From Aliidiomarina sp. (GTDB lineage Bacteria; Pseudomonadota; Gammaproteobacteria; Enterobacterales; Alteromonadaceae): DNA of 64,000 bases. Where the stretch lies: assembly GCF_022565475.1 (NCBI RefSeq), contig NZ_JAIUMR010000010.1, positions 1 through 64,000 on the forward strand, read 5' to 3'. Positions 37,766 through 46,506 of this stretch are shown here, piece after piece. Made by a program: the position numbers and the translations under genes. The stretch's first letter is position 1, and every line of letters starts with the position of its first letter. A model generated the notes under the pieces. That model ran no database searches. It was not told where the DNA came from and saw only the letters and a list, made by a program, of their open reading frames with translations.

Positions 37766-38491
37766 ATGTTTAATTTTTTCGTCAAGCTCGCGCTGGCGCC
37801 AGTGCTTCTCGTGCAAGGCCGTCGCGTGAAAAGAGAAACCCCGCGGTTACCGGAAGCCACTGGGTGTCGTTTGGGTACCATCGCGGCGACGAGCAACGAT
37901 TCTAAGCACACGAAGTCACTACGTATACTTATTTGTGGTGACTCGGCTGCAGCTGGAGTGGGTGTGGAAAACCAGCAACAAGCACTGGCGGGTTGTCTTG
38001 AGCGTGAGTTACAGACTCGCTTCCCACAGTATGATATTCATTGGACTTTATGGGCAACTAACGGTGACACTAGCGCGGTTGCGTTGATTAAATTGCATCT
38101 GCGCCAAACACAGGAGTTTGATCTGGTCATTACTTCATTAGGGGTAAATGACGTGACTCGTGGGTTGGCGGACTATCGTTTCTTCCGTCAGCAACAGGCA
38201 TTAGTACGCTTATTTCGAGAAAAATATTCTGCACGGCAAATACTCCTCACAGCCGTGCCGCCCATGCGTCATTTCCCAGCCTTGCCGCAGCCTCTGCGCT
38301 GGTATCTCGGTCGCCAAGCAGAACGCCTCAATGCTCAGTTGCAACGAGTTGCTCAACTTGACAGTATGGTGGAGGTTGTCGATGTTAATTTTCCACTGCA
38401 AGCGGATGTGATAGCCAGTGATGGCTTTCATCCCGGGCCGGTTGGTTACCAACTTTGGGCCAAGGCAGTTGCTGATCGAGTGAGGCAGTGA
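37766..38491 (+). CDS. SGNH/GDSL-family hydrolase
   Basis: 241 residues with the four SGNH blocks: the nucleophile in ILICGDSAAAGVGVE, the glycine region (ATNGDT), the asparagine in SLGVNDVTRG, and Asp/His in ASDGFHPGPVGY near the end. An N-terminal hydrophobic stretch (FNFFVKLALAPVLLVQG) looks like an uncleaved membrane anchor. Members are esterases or lipases acting on acyl groups of lipids or polysaccharides. Its stop overlaps the spacer before the VOC gene, so the two form an operon. Substrate unknown. Confidence 0.88.
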   Translation: MFNFFVKLALAPVLLVQGRRVKRETPRLPEATGCRLGTIAATSNDSKHTKSLRILICGDSAAAGVGVENQQQALAGCLERELQTRFPQYDIHWTLWATNGDTSAVALIKLHLRQTQEFDLVITSLGVNDVTRGLADYRFFRQQQALVRLFREKYSARQILLTAVPPMRHFPALPQPLRWYLGRQAERLNAQLQRVAQLDSMVEVVDVNFPLQADVIASDGFHPGPVGYQLWAKAVADRVRQ

Positions 38492-38493
38492 AC

Positions 38494-38940
38494 ATGCATA
38501 AATTTTCAAATTCAATGAGTTATGTCACGCTTGGTGTTGATGATTTAGAACGAGCAGTGGTCTTCTACCGCGATGGCTTAGGGCTAAAAACGAAAGGGAT
38601 TGTCGGCTCTGAACTTGACCATGGGGCTGTAGCTTTCTTTGATTTTCAGCCGGGTTTAAAGCTTGCCTTATGGCCACGTAAAAGCATTGCTGAGGAATGC
38701 AATGTTTCGGCTTCGAAGCCTGATCCGGCAGCGTTTATGCTAGCGCATAATGTGCCAACGCGTGCACATGTCGATGACATTATTGCCCAAGCTCGAGACG
38801 CTGGGGCTGTGATTGTTAGGCCCCCCAAAGGATTCGCTTGGGGTGGTTATGGTGGTGTCTTTCAGGATCCAGACCAACATCTTTGGGAAGTGGTCTGGAA
38901 TCCTCATGATGGCTCGGGTGAACCGGATGAAGTTTGTTGA
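38494..38940 (+). CDS. VOC (glyoxalase/bleomycin-resistance) superfamily protein
   Basis: 148 residues with the paired beta-alpha-beta-beta-beta modules of the vicinal oxygen chelate fold. SYVTLGVDDLERAVVFYRDGLGL opens the first and PTRAHVDDIIAQARDAGA the second. GGYGGVFQDPDQHLWEVVWNP at the end supplies the last metal-binding acid. I chose ATG at 38494; a GTG two codons upstream overlaps the stop of the SGNH gene. The enzymatic reaction cannot be told from the sequence. Confidence 0.88.
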   Translation: MHKFSNSMSYVTLGVDDLERAVVFYRDGLGLKTKGIVGSELDHGAVAFFDFQPGLKLALWPRKSIAEECNVSASKPDPAAFMLAHNVPTRAHVDDIIAQARDAGAVIVRPPKGFAWGGYGGVFQDPDQHLWEVVWNPHDGSGEPDEVC

Positions 38941-38949
38941 ACGCTTGCG

Positions 38950-41400
38950 CTAAGCTCGTTTCAGGCGTAACGCGTTGGTGAGGACAAAAATACTCGATAA
39001 TGCCATCGCTCCAGCGGCCAACATGGGTGAAAGCAAGATCGCAAAAGTCGGGTAAAGTACGCCTGCGGCAACGGGGATCAAGCTGGTGTTGTAGGCAAAC
39101 GCCCAAAACAGATTCTGCTTGATATTGCGAATGGTTTTGCGGCTTAAAGTGAAGGCCGTGACAACGCCACGGATGTCACCACGCATGAGCACGACATCGG
39201 CCGACTCAATCGCGACATCGGTGCCGCTACCAATAGCAATACCGGTATTCGCTTCTGCAAGCGCGGGTGCATCGTTGATACCATCGCCGACAAAAGCAAC
39301 GTCGCCAAATTGTTGGCGTAATTGCTGAACGGCGTCAACTTTGCCCGCAGGCATTACTTCAGCAATAACTTCGTCAATACCCAGCTGCCGCGCGATAGCT
39401 TTCGCGGTGCGCTGGTTATCGCCGGTAATCATGGCTACTTTCAAGCCTGCGTCATGAAAAGCAGAGATAGCTTCAGCAGTACCTTCACGGATTGTATCCG
39501 CAACTGCAATGACGGCAGCGAGGCGACCGTCGATGGCAACATACAAAGGTGATTTTCCTTCGTGACCGAGTCGTTCAGCTTGTTCATTGAATGCAGAGAT
39601 ATCGATTTCCTTCTCAACCATCCACCGATCGGCACCAACAAACACTTCGTGGCCACGAACAGTTGCGGTGACACCCATACCGGTAACACTGACAAACGCA
39701 TCTGTAACCGGTACCACAATACCTTCGTCGTCGGCCGCGGCAACAATTGCCTGAGCGATCGGATGTTCGGAGTTGCTTTCAACCGCTGCGACTAAAGCCA
39801 GCGCATCTTCGCGTTGAAAACTATTCGTGACCACAAAGTCAGTGAGGGTAGGCTTACCCTCGGTCAAGGTACCCGTTTTGTCGAAGGCTATGACGCGGCT
39901 ATTTCTGAGCGTTTGTAATGCTTCACCTTTGCGAAAGAGAACTCCTTTTTCAGCAGCGCGTCCGGTCCCGACCATAATGGATACCGGAGTAGCAAGGCCC
40001 ATCGCACACGGGCAGGCGATGATTAATACCGCCACTGCATTGACAATGGCGAAGGTTAAAGCGGGTTCCGGCCCAAAAATCATCCAGACGACAAAAGTGA
40101 GGGCGGCGAGACTGATGACAACCGGTACGAATACAGCTGTCACTTTGTCAACCAAAGCCTGCACCGGTAACCGCGCACCTTGTGCTTGCTCCACGAGGGC
40201 AATGATTTGTGCCAGCATGGTGTCAGCGCCCACTTTCTCGGCGGCAAACGTCAGTGTTCGGTTGCCATTCAATGTGCCACCAACAACCCTATCACCGACG
40301 GCTTTTGCGACCGGTATTGGTTCACCAGTGAGCATGGATTCATCGACAAACGACTCACCTTCACGGACGATACCATCGACCGAGATTTTTTCACCGGGCT
40401 TGACGAGAATGACATCGCCAACTTGAATGTCTTCGATGGCAAGGTCAATCCATTGCCCGTCGCGTTGCACTCGAGCTTGTTTGGCTTGTAGTCCAATCAG
40501 GCGTTTAATCGCGTCACCAGTGCGGCCTTTGGCACGCGCCTCAAGAAAACGTCCAAGCAGTATGAGCGTTATAATAACAGCAGCGGCTTCATAATAAACA
40601 TGCTGGGTATTGTCTGGCAGTATGCCGGGCAGATAGGTCGCAACGACGGAGAAACTCCAGGCCGCCGCGGTCCCTAATGCGACTAATGAATTCATGTCGG
40701 GTGAACCGCGTAACAGAGCAGGAATACCGACTTGATAAAAACGACGGCCGGGAATTACTAGAACGAGGGTGGTGAGGATAAATTGCAAGTTCCAGTTGAT
40801 GGTTTGACCGAGGTTATGCTCAACCCAGTGGTGAATTGCAGGAACAAAATGACTGCCCATCTCGAGCACGAATACAGGCAAAGTCAGCAAAAATGCGAAC
40901 CAAAAAGAGTGTTGTAAGGACTTTAGTTCTTTTGCCTTCTGGCTTTGAACTTGTGACTCGCCGTTCTCATAGCGGTGAACTTCAGCTTGATAACCACTTG
41001 CCTTTACTGCGGCAATCAGCTGTTCAGGTGGACATGTGCCGCTAATCATAGTGACGGTTGCGGTTTCACTGGCTAGATTAACCCGAGCAACAAGTACTCC
41101 GGGGAGTTTGGCTAAAGACTTTTCGATTTTATTGACACATGAAGCGCAATGCATGCCGATTAGACTTAATTCAATACTTTCGGTGCGGGTCGGGTAACCT
41201 GCGGACTTGAGCGCATTCGCCACCGCAGGAAGTGTTGCTGGATCAGTATAACTGAACTGCGCTCGTTCAGTGGCTAGGTTAACCGAGACATTTTCGACGC
41301 CAGAGACCTGGTCAATGGCACTCGTCGCTCTTCTGACGCAGCCTGCGCAGGTTAACTTGGTAACGGGAATTTGAATGGTGTTGACTTGATGATCAGACAT
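38950..41400 (-). CDS. copA: Copper-exporting P1B-type ATPase CopA
   Basis: Pumps Cu(I) out of the cytoplasm. Two N-terminal metal-binding domains have CAGC and CASC motifs (near residues 15-18 and 84-87). The membrane metal site is CPC in [13 protein letters not shown], the phosphorylated Asp is in [11 protein letters not shown], and the hinge is [13 protein letters not shown]. 816 residues is normal. I start at ATG 41400 ([10 protein letters not shown]) rather than upstream codons. The first domain has CVRRATSAI rather than the usual C-V-(K/R)-x-I-E, which may alter its affinity. A MerR-type promoter with a 19-base spacer lies directly in front, overlapping the cueR stop. Confidence 0.95.
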   Translation of the reverse strand: MSDHQVNTIQIPVTKLTCAGCVRRATSAIDQVSGVENVSVNLATERAQFSYTDPATLPAVANALKSAGYPTRTESIELSLIGMHCASCVNKIEKSLAKLPGVLVARVNLASETATVTMISGTCPPEQLIAAVKASGYQAEVHRYENGESQVQSQKAKELKSLQHSFWFAFLLTLPVFVLEMGSHFVPAIHHWVEHNLGQTINWNLQFILTTLVLVIPGRRFYQVGIPALLRGSPDMNSLVALGTAAAWSFSVVATYLPGILPDNTQHVYYEAAAVIITLILLGRFLEARAKGRTGDAIKRLIGLQAKQARVQRDGQWIDLAIEDIQVGDVILVKPGEKISVDGIVREGESFVDESMLTGEPIPVAKAVGDRVVGGTLNGNRTLTFAAEKVGADTMLAQIIALVEQAQGARLPVQALVDKVTAVFVPVVISLAALTFVVWMIFGPEPALTFAIVNAVAVLIIACPCAMGLATPVSIMVGTGRAAEKGVLFRKGEALQTLRNSRVIAFDKTGTLTEGKPTLTDFVVTNSFQREDALALVAAVESNSEHPIAQAIVAAADDEGIVVPVTDAFVSVTGMGVTATVRGHEVFVGADRWMVEKEIDISAFNEQAERLGHEGKSPLYVAIDGRLAAVIAVADTIREGTAEAISAFHDAGLKVAMITGDNQRTAKAIARQLGIDEVIAEVMPAGKVDAVQQLRQQFGDVAFVGDGINDAPALAEANTGIAIGSGTDVAIESADVVLMRGDIRGVVTAFTLSRKTIRNIKQNLFWAFAYNTSLIPVAAGVLYPTFAILLSPMLAAGAMALSSIFVLTNALRLKRA

Positions 41401-41433
41401 AAACAATGAGCTCCTGCACAATAGTTTAGATCA

Positions 41434-41465
41434 ACCATAAACCTTGACACTAGGTGAAGGTCAAG
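41434..41465 (-). promoter_or_regulatory. CueR-type operator/promoter for copA
   Basis: On the minus strand TTGACC (41464-41459) and TATGGT (41439-41434) are separated by 19 bases, the long spacer that MerR-family activators compensate by twisting DNA. The dyad CTTGAC-N11-GTCAAG lies over the spacer, as in known CueR sites. It overlaps the cueR stop codon, and the copA start is about 35 bases downstream. Confidence 0.88.
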
Positions 41466-41859
41466 CCGATCCATTCAGTTTGTTTAGAATCGGACAACTC
41501 GGCGACTGATCGCCGGGGCAGAGCTCAATCAATAGGTTTAATTCTTTCGCAAGCCATTGTAGTTGGTCGATCTGTTGTTGCACCTTCGATAATTGTTGAT
41601 TTGCGAGTTCTTTGACTTCTCGGCTGGCACGTTGCGGATCCGCACGTAATTGGACGAGTTGCTTGATGTCACTGAGCGAAAACCCAAGGTCACGCGCATG
41701 CGCAATAAACCGGTAAGTAGAAATATCACTCTCGCCATAGGTTCGATAATCTGCGGCAGTCCGCTGCGGTGCAGGCACGATTTGATTCGCTTCATAATAA
41801 CGGATCATTTTGGCAGTCAAACCCGTCGCATTGGCGAGCTGGCTAATGGTTATATTCAT
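41461..41859 (-). CDS. cueR: Copper-responsive MerR family activator CueR
   Basis: 132 residues. The N-terminal helix-turn-helix (ISQLANATGLTAKMIRYYEANQIV) is that of MerR regulators. The C-terminal metal loop CPGDQSPSC has the two Cu(I)-binding cysteines, C114 and C122, with the spacing of E. coli CueR. The serine of the PQRAS stretch occupies the position that marks sensors of +1 metals. Unusually for the family, it lies upstream of copA on the same strand. Its stop is embedded in the copA operator, so copA can be activated from the internal promoter. Confidence 0.94.
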   Translation of the reverse strand: MNITISQLANATGLTAKMIRYYEANQIVPAPQRTAADYRTYGESDISTYRFIAHARDLGFSLSDIKQLVQLRADPQRASREVKELANQQLSKVQQQIDQLQWLAKELNLLIELCPGDQSPSCPILNKLNGSA

Positions 41860-41937
41860 AAACTGGTCTGTGTCAATTATTTGTAATTCCGGCCTATACT
41901 ATAGAACTTATTCGCGAGGAAACCTAGTTGAGGAATA

Positions 41938-42393
41938 ATGAGAGACTTAGAACTAAAGATACCCCCCTTAGTGCTCGTGGTGATCTGTGCTTTGGACATG
42001 TGGTTGCTCAGTTGGATTTTTTCGTTCTGGAGTTTCACAGTCGCTAACCTGTGGATCGTGTTGAGCTTTGCCATTGGCACATTGTTCGCATTCTTCGGCG
42101 TTGTTGAGTTTAAACGGAAGCAAACTACGGTAAACCCGATGCACCCAGAAGAAACGTCACAAATAGTCGCGACCGGCGTTTATCGTTTGACAAGAAACCC
42201 AATGTACTTGGGGATGTTACTTTGGTTGCTGGCTTGCGGTTTGTATTTAGGGAGCTGGGTCGGTTTGCTGATGCTGCCGATTTTTGTTGCTTATATGACG
42301 CAGTTTCAAATTAAACCCGAAGAGCGTCAATTAAAGTTTTTATTCGGCGATGAATATCGGCGTTATCAACAACGAGTTCGGCGTTGGCTCTAA
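41938..42393 (+). CDS. Isoprenylcysteine carboxyl methyltransferase-family membrane protein
   Basis: 151 residues with four to five hydrophobic helices and the C-terminal family motif VATGVYRLTRNPMYLGMLLW, followed by EERQLKFLFGDEYRRYQQRVRRW, which binds S-adenosylmethionine in the ICMT/PEMT-like group. Bacterial members often lie near metal-resistance genes, and here it is divergent from cueR with a 78-base gap. GAGGA precedes the ATG. The substrate is unknown; a lipid or small membrane thiol is possible. Confidence 0.87.
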   Translation: MRDLELKIPPLVLVVICALDMWLLSWIFSFWSFTVANLWIVLSFAIGTLFAFFGVVEFKRKQTTVNPMHPEETSQIVATGVYRLTRNPMYLGMLLWLLACGLYLGSWVGLLMLPIFVAYMTQFQIKPEERQLKFLFGDEYRRYQQRVRRWL

Positions 42394-42403
42394 AAGAAGA
42401 AAA

Positions 42404-42425
42404 GGGAAGCAGGATTCTGCTTCCC
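42404..42425 (-). terminator. Terminator of the outer-membrane barrel gene
   Basis: GGGAAGCAG and CTGCTTCCC form a perfect 9-bp stem with a GATT loop, followed on the minus strand by TTTTCTTC. It lies about 10 bases after the barrel stop and just beyond the convergent methyltransferase stop. Confidence 0.85.
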
Positions 42426-42434
42426 TCAACAAGA

Positions 42435-43052
42435 TTAGAATGCGTAACTAAGACCGATACGCATTGAGGTCTCTTCTGAATCACGCGAAACACCAACCAA
42501 TCCATGGAAGTTATTGGTGAAGCGATAACGACCTTGAACACCGAATTCAGTCTCTGAGGTGTCAGCGATATCGGTATAGCGAACAAATAGACGCGATTCA
42601 AAGTTCGGGGTGAGCATGACATTGATACCGGTGGCGCCAAAGAAGCCGGTATCATCATAGCTTTCGCGGAATGAGCCAACGCCAGTAGCGGAAACTCGAG
42701 CTGATGCGTCAATGTAAGCTAAACCACCTTCGACAAACCAATCCATGTTGCTTTGCATTGCGTGACGATAACCAAGGCCGAAGCTCAATAAATCGGCGTC
42801 AAACTTCACGCGCACGGTCTCACCGCTAAAGCTTTCAGAATAGCTGTCAGAAACATTGGTGTATGAACCTGACAGGTAAAGGTTTTCGTTGAGAAGCTTG
42901 CTGAGTTCAAAATTAAAGCCATCTAAACTATCACTACCGGTGCCAAACTTCACATAGTTGAAATTTGCGTAGTCGTAGGTGAGGTCTGTTGCTAAAGCAT
43001 TACCTGACAACAATAAGGCGCTCGCTAACGCAGAGATTTTTAATAATTTCAT
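42435..43052 (-). CDS. Outer-membrane beta-barrel protein
   Basis: 205 residues with a signal peptide (MKLLKISALASALLLSGNALA) and eight or so amphipathic strands. It ends in a terminal Phe (TSMRIGLSYAF), the sorting signal for outer-membrane barrels. The start at 43052 is set by AAGGAAG upstream and by the signal peptide; the longer frame is leader. The fold resembles OmpA-like or opacity-type eight-stranded barrels. It shares its final pattern with the barrel gene at 16908-17501, but the two are not close copies. Function unknown. Confidence 0.8.
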   Translation of the reverse strand: MKLLKISALASALLLSGNALATDLTYDYANFNYVKFGTGSDSLDGFNFELSKLLNENLYLSGSYTNVSDSYSESFSGETVRVKFDADLLSFGLGYRHAMQSNMDWFVEGGLAYIDASARVSATGVGSFRESYDDTGFFGATGINVMLTPNFESRLFVRYTDIADTSETEFGVQGRYRFTNNFHGLVGVSRDSEETSMRIGLSYAF

Positions 43053-43200
43053 ATTAACTTCCTTTTCAATTACTGGGGTTGAGAATGAATCACAGTGTGA
43101 TTGTGTTGCTTGGCGAGAAATGTAGAGGATTGTTAAATGAACGGCAATAGCGTTTGACAAATGCTGACAAAGTTATGCCGTGAGAAGGAGTGAGAAAGCA

Positions 43201-43230
43201 AAAAGCCCCGCTATTGCTAGCGGGGCTTTT
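43201..43230 (-). terminator. Terminator of the tRNA-Phe gene
   Basis: AAAAGCCCCGCTA and TAGCGGGGCTTTT form a perfect 13-bp stem with a TTGC loop. It is symmetrical and can act in both directions. It lies eight bases beyond the tRNA 3' end. Confidence 0.9.
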
Positions 43231-43237
43231 CAAATAA

Positions 43238-43313
43238 TGGTGCCCAGAGGCGGAATCGAACCACCGACACGGGGATTTTCAATCCCCTGCTCTACCGACT
43301 GAGCTATCTGGGC
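43238..43313 (-). tRNA. tRNA-Phe (GAA)
   Basis: The minus strand reads GCCCAGA TA GCTCAGTCGGTAGAGC, then GGGGATTGAAAATCCCC with anticodon GAA, the GGTTCGATTCC T-arm and TCTGGGC-ACCA. It folds as a full 76-base cloverleaf with encoded CCA. A near-consensus promoter lies about 25 bases upstream and a strong terminator eight bases downstream, so it is an independent unit. I saw no duplicated 3' end nearby that would indicate an integrated element. Confidence 0.97.
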
Positions 43314-43342
43314 ATGCCGTTGCATCTTGCGATGCGGGCGGT

Positions 43343-43371
43343 ATTAGACTCGTTTTCGCTGAAAGAGTCAA
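43343..43371 (-). promoter_or_regulatory. Sigma-70 promoter of tRNA-Phe
   Basis: Minus-strand TTGACT (43371-43366) and TCTAAT (43348-43343) are separated by exactly 17 bases and each differs from consensus at one position. The GC-rich discriminator (ACCGCCCGC) is typical of stable-RNA promoters under stringent control. The predicted start is some 23 bases before the mature tRNA. Confidence 0.8.
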
Positions 43372-43436
43372 GGCTTGAGCAGCAAACAGATAGAAAAACC
43401 GAACTGCTTGCTGCAAATTTCGCCAAGCGCTCTGAC

Positions 43437-44693
43437 TTACGGGCGAATTTGTCCATTGCCGGTGACAACGAACTTCTCAGTCGTTAATGACTGCAAGCCC
43501 ATTGGGCCGTATGCATGTAATTTCGACGTTGAAATACCAATTTCCGCACCGAGGCCAAGCTGGCCGCCATCAGAGAAACGCGATGACGTATTCCACATCG
43601 TCACTGCGGAGTCGATATCGGCAATGAAGCGACGGGCGGTTTGCTCATTTTCAGTGCAAATGACATCGGTATGACCACTGGAAAACTGGTCTAAATGCTC
43701 GACTGCATGGTCATAGTCCTTGACAGTACGAACTGCAATTTCGAGCGCTAGGTACTCCTCACCAAAGGCATCATCAGCAATGACTTCGGCCCCGTCAAAG
43801 TGTGGCATTGACTGAGCACAGGCATGTACTTTGACGTCTTTTTCGGCGAGTGCAGCTGCTGCCATTGGCAGGAAGCGATCGGCAACGTCAGCATGCACCA
43901 ACAGGCCTTCTAGGGCATTACACACGCCTGTCCGTTGGGTTTTACCATTCAACAGAAGCGCCAGAGCTTTGTCGAGATCCGCATCTTTGTCGACGTATAA
44001 ATGGCAAACGCCTTTGTAGTGCTGTATCACAGGTATTTTACTGTTGTCGCTGACGTAGTGAATTAAGCCTTCGCCGCCGCGCGGGATCACTAAGTCGATA
44101 TGGTCACTTTGCTTTAAAAGTTCAGCCATCAAGTCACGGTCTGGCGTCGGCACCACGGTCACTACGTCTTTTGGCAAGCCGCTGGCTTCGATGGCACTAT
44201 GCATGGCCTCAGCAATGATTTTACTGGTACCGATTGCTTCGCGACCACAACGTAGAATGACGGCATTGCCTGACTTAAAGCACAGGGCACCAGCGTCGGC
44301 AGTCACATTTGGGCGCGCTTCGTAAATCATGCAAATCACGCCAAGCGGAATGCGCATTTTGTCGACGCGCATGCCATTTGGACGTTCTTCCAGCAGATAG
44401 CTTTCACCAACAGGGTCGGGTAAAGCAATAATCTCTTCAATCGCACTGGCCATGTCTTCGATTCTAGCTTCATCGAGCGCGAGGCGATCCATCATTGCTG
44501 CATCAAGACCTTTTTCTTGACCAGCGACGAGATCATCGGCGTTTGCTTTGAGAATCGCCGGAGTATGCTGGCGAATGGCGTCGGCCATTTTTTGTAACAC
44601 CGCATTTTTTTCGGCTGTTGGTAAAGTAGCGATAGCGCGAGCCGCTTTGGCAGCACGCTGTGAAATTTCTTGGGCTAGTATTTGGTTACTCAT
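43437..44693 (-). CDS. proA: Glutamate-5-semialdehyde dehydrogenase (gamma-glutamyl phosphate reductase) ProA
   Basis: Second step of proline synthesis: NADPH reduction of gamma-glutamyl phosphate. The aldehyde-dehydrogenase fold is clear: MRIPLGVICMIYEARPNVTADA, then FKSGNAVILRCG, the catalytic cysteine in NGKTQRTGVCNALEGLL, and the ending FSDGGQLGLGAEIGISTSKLHA. 418 residues is normal. I start at ATG 44693 because it overlaps the proB stop (ATGA) and GGAG lies six bases before it. proB and proA form one operon. Confidence 0.95.
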   Translation of the reverse strand: MSNQILAQEISQRAAKAARAIATLPTAEKNAVLQKMADAIRQHTPAILKANADDLVAGQEKGLDAAMMDRLALDEARIEDMASAIEEIIALPDPVGESYLLEERPNGMRVDKMRIPLGVICMIYEARPNVTADAGALCFKSGNAVILRCGREAIGTSKIIAEAMHSAIEASGLPKDVVTVVPTPDRDLMAELLKQSDHIDLVIPRGGEGLIHYVSDNSKIPVIQHYKGVCHLYVDKDADLDKALALLLNGKTQRTGVCNALEGLLVHADVADRFLPMAAAALAEKDVKVHACAQSMPHFDGAEVIADDAFGEEYLALEIAVRTVKDYDHAVEHLDQFSSGHTDVICTENEQTARRFIADIDSAVTMWNTSSRFSDGGQLGLGAEIGISTSKLHAYGPMGLQSLTTEKFVVTGNGQIRP

Positions 44694-45805
44694 TTTTTGC
44701 TCCATAACATTAAATCGTCGCGGTGAATGACTTCGCTGATTGGGCTATACCCATAGGCTTCAGCGATGGCGGTGTCGGTCTGTCCTTTAATATGAATCAG
44801 CTCATGGGAGCTATAACGACAGATACCTTTTGCGATCGTTTCCATGTTTTCTGCACTACGGATGAGTACTGCATCGCCGCGATCGAAATTTCCTTGTATA
44901 TCGACGATACCCGGACTGAGTAACGAACTGCCTTCTTCACGCAGGGCTTTAATCGTGTCTGAATCGACTAAAATTTCGCCCTGAGCAATTAAGGTGTGGC
45001 GCAGCCAATGTTTCTTATTACTCAATGGGTTTTCTTTGGCTTTAAATAAGGTGCCGGGGTTTTCATTACGCAGCAAGACTTCAAATTTACTGCCTTTCCG
45101 GCCGTTGAGGATATAGGTGTCAATGCCATGGGTCGTTGCTTTCTCTGCAGCTTCCACCTTAGTGCGCATGCCACCTGTACCCACTGCACTTGCCGAACCA
45201 CCGGCGAGTGCGTAGATGTTCTGATCAATTTCATCAACCACAGGGATGAGTGTAGCGTCCTTATGCTTGTTCGGGTCTTTGTCAAACAAACCATCGATAT
45301 CAGAGCAAATGAAAAGTGCATCAGCGTCAACGACGGTCGCAACCATAGCAGCGAGATTGTCGTTGTCACCGACTTTCAAATCATCCGTTGCAAGTGCATC
45401 ATTTTCATTGGCAATCGGCATGATGCCATGCTCGAGTAATGCGTTAACGGTATTACGGATGCTGATGTAACGCTCGCGGTCACGAAGATCGTCATGCGTC
45501 ATGAGGACTTGAGCACAGGGGAAATCAAAAAAGCGCGCCCAGCTTTCCATTACTTGGGTTTGTCCAACAGCCGCCATGGCTTTTTTGAGGACAACCGGAA
45601 CCGTTTTTTCTTCGTGGTTAAAATGATGTCGGCCTGCTGCAACGGATCCAGAAGAAACCAAGACAATTTCTTGTCCGCGCTCACGGCATTCATTAATGAA
45701 GCGAGCGATGGCTAAAAGATATTTTGAACTGCAACCGTTACCATCTGGCGCGATTAGAGCACTGCCGACTTTAATCACTGCTCTTCGCCAGGCTGGGATT
45801 TTCAT
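44690..45805 (-). CDS. proB: Glutamate 5-kinase ProB with PUA domain
   Basis: First and normally feedback-regulated step of proline synthesis. The amino-acid-kinase domain (VIKVGSALIAPDG, LVSSGSVAAGRHHF, ENDALAT, and the VGTGGMRTKVEAAEKAT loop) is followed from about residue 275 by a PUA domain (GEILVDSDTIKALREEGSSLLSPGI). 371 residues equals the E. coli protein in length. The start has AGGGAGTC upstream. It overlaps proA by four bases. Confidence 0.95.
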   Translation of the reverse strand: MKIPAWRRAVIKVGSALIAPDGNGCSSKYLLAIARFINECRERGQEIVLVSSGSVAAGRHHFNHEEKTVPVVLKKAMAAVGQTQVMESWARFFDFPCAQVLMTHDDLRDRERYISIRNTVNALLEHGIMPIANENDALATDDLKVGDNDNLAAMVATVVDADALFICSDIDGLFDKDPNKHKDATLIPVVDEIDQNIYALAGGSASAVGTGGMRTKVEAAEKATTHGIDTYILNGRKGSKFEVLLRNENPGTLFKAKENPLSNKKHWLRHTLIAQGEILVDSDTIKALREEGSSLLSPGIVDIQGNFDRGDAVLIRSAENMETIAKGICRYSSHELIHIKGQTDTAIAEAYGYSPISEVIHRDDLMLWSKK

Positions 45806-46093
45806 AGGGACTCCCTGTTAGTCAATCGAGCTGTATATACTAGCAAAATTGACCTTTGGCCTCTACCGCAAACGCGGTTAAGAGCAGGTAAACGCCATTT
45901 TCATTGCTTATAGGGGGTATTCATCAGATTTTTGCTATGCATAGGCTGGATGTGTTAATGAATCGCCAGTGCCTGAGTAATTAAGCAAGCGAACTGCATA
46001 AATGTGATATATGGCTAAAACACGAGTTTTCGTGGCGAGCTGCAATGGTTTGCAGCTCTGACAGTGAATATCGGCTGTGAAGTCGGTGTTACG
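45806..46093. other. Gap between proB and yggX, with two small hairpins
   Basis: No gene seen. GAGCTGCAA-TGGT-TTGCAGCTC (46037-46058) is a perfect inverted repeat, and CACGA-GTTT-TCGTG (46021-46034) follows it on the minus strand with TTTT beyond. Together they probably end the mutY-yggX transcript. The half next to proB should hold the proBA promoter, but I could not pick convincing boxes. Confidence 0.5.
46021..46058 (-). terminator. Tandem hairpins downstream of yggX
   Basis: Read on the minus strand, a 9-bp stem (GAGCTGCAA/TTGCAGCTC, four-base loop) is followed by a 5-bp stem (CACGA/TCGTG) and TTTTAG. This is a plausible terminator for mutY-yggX, some 35 bases beyond its stop. Confidence 0.55.
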
Positions 46094-46366
46094 CTATTTA
46101 CTTGGCGGCGTGTAACCTTCAATATCGACGTCTTTGCCTTCAAAAAGAAACCCTTCCATTTCTCGCTCAAGGAAAGCCCGTGCATCGGGATCCATAAGGT
46201 TAAGCCGTTTTTCATTAATCAACATTGTTTGTTTCTTCTGCCACTCAGCCCATGCTTCTTTAGAGATATTCTCAAAGATTCGCTGCCCTAAATCGCCGGG
46301 GTAGAGTTGAAAGTCCAGTCCATCGGCTTCTTTCTGCAAGTATTGACAAAATACGGTACGTGCCAT
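46094..46366 (-). CDS. yggX: Probable Fe(2+)-trafficking protein YggX
   Basis: 90 residues matching YggX throughout: [64 protein letters not shown], then [13 protein letters not shown]. YggX protects iron-sulfur enzymes from oxidation and may help with iron delivery. The conserved Cys near residue 7 is present. It follows mutY on the same strand, as in E. coli; MutY itself has an iron-sulfur cluster. GAGGAAAT precedes the start. Confidence 0.95.
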   Translation of the reverse strand: MARTVFCQYLQKEADGLDFQLYPGDLGQRIFENISKEAWAEWQKKQTMLINEKRLNLMDPDARAFLEREMEGFLFEGKDVDIEGYTPPSK

Positions 46367-46506
46367 GATTTAATTTCCTCATTACCAAGCGCTGGTGAAC
46401 GCGGTGGATAATTCGCCGCTGTAATCGAGGCTTGCATCTTAGCATAGCCAAAGCTTCTGAAGCAGCAGTTGTTGGTCAGTTTCTGCGTCTGAGTCGCGCG
46501 CTGTTG

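Noticed and set aside
39827..40426. 199-codon open frame opposite copA
   Set aside because: It is the antisense of conserved P-type ATPase motifs, and its Thr/Ser/Ala-rich translation is typical of a shadow frame.
42311..42712. 133-codon minus-strand frame across the methyltransferase/barrel junction
   Set aside because: It runs through the barrel gene in another frame and the terminator hairpin; the barrel frame has the signal peptide and terminal Phe.
43238..43313. Possible integration site at tRNA-Phe
   Set aside because: No integrase gene and no repeat of the tRNA 3' end was seen on either side; both neighbours are ordinary chromosomal genes.
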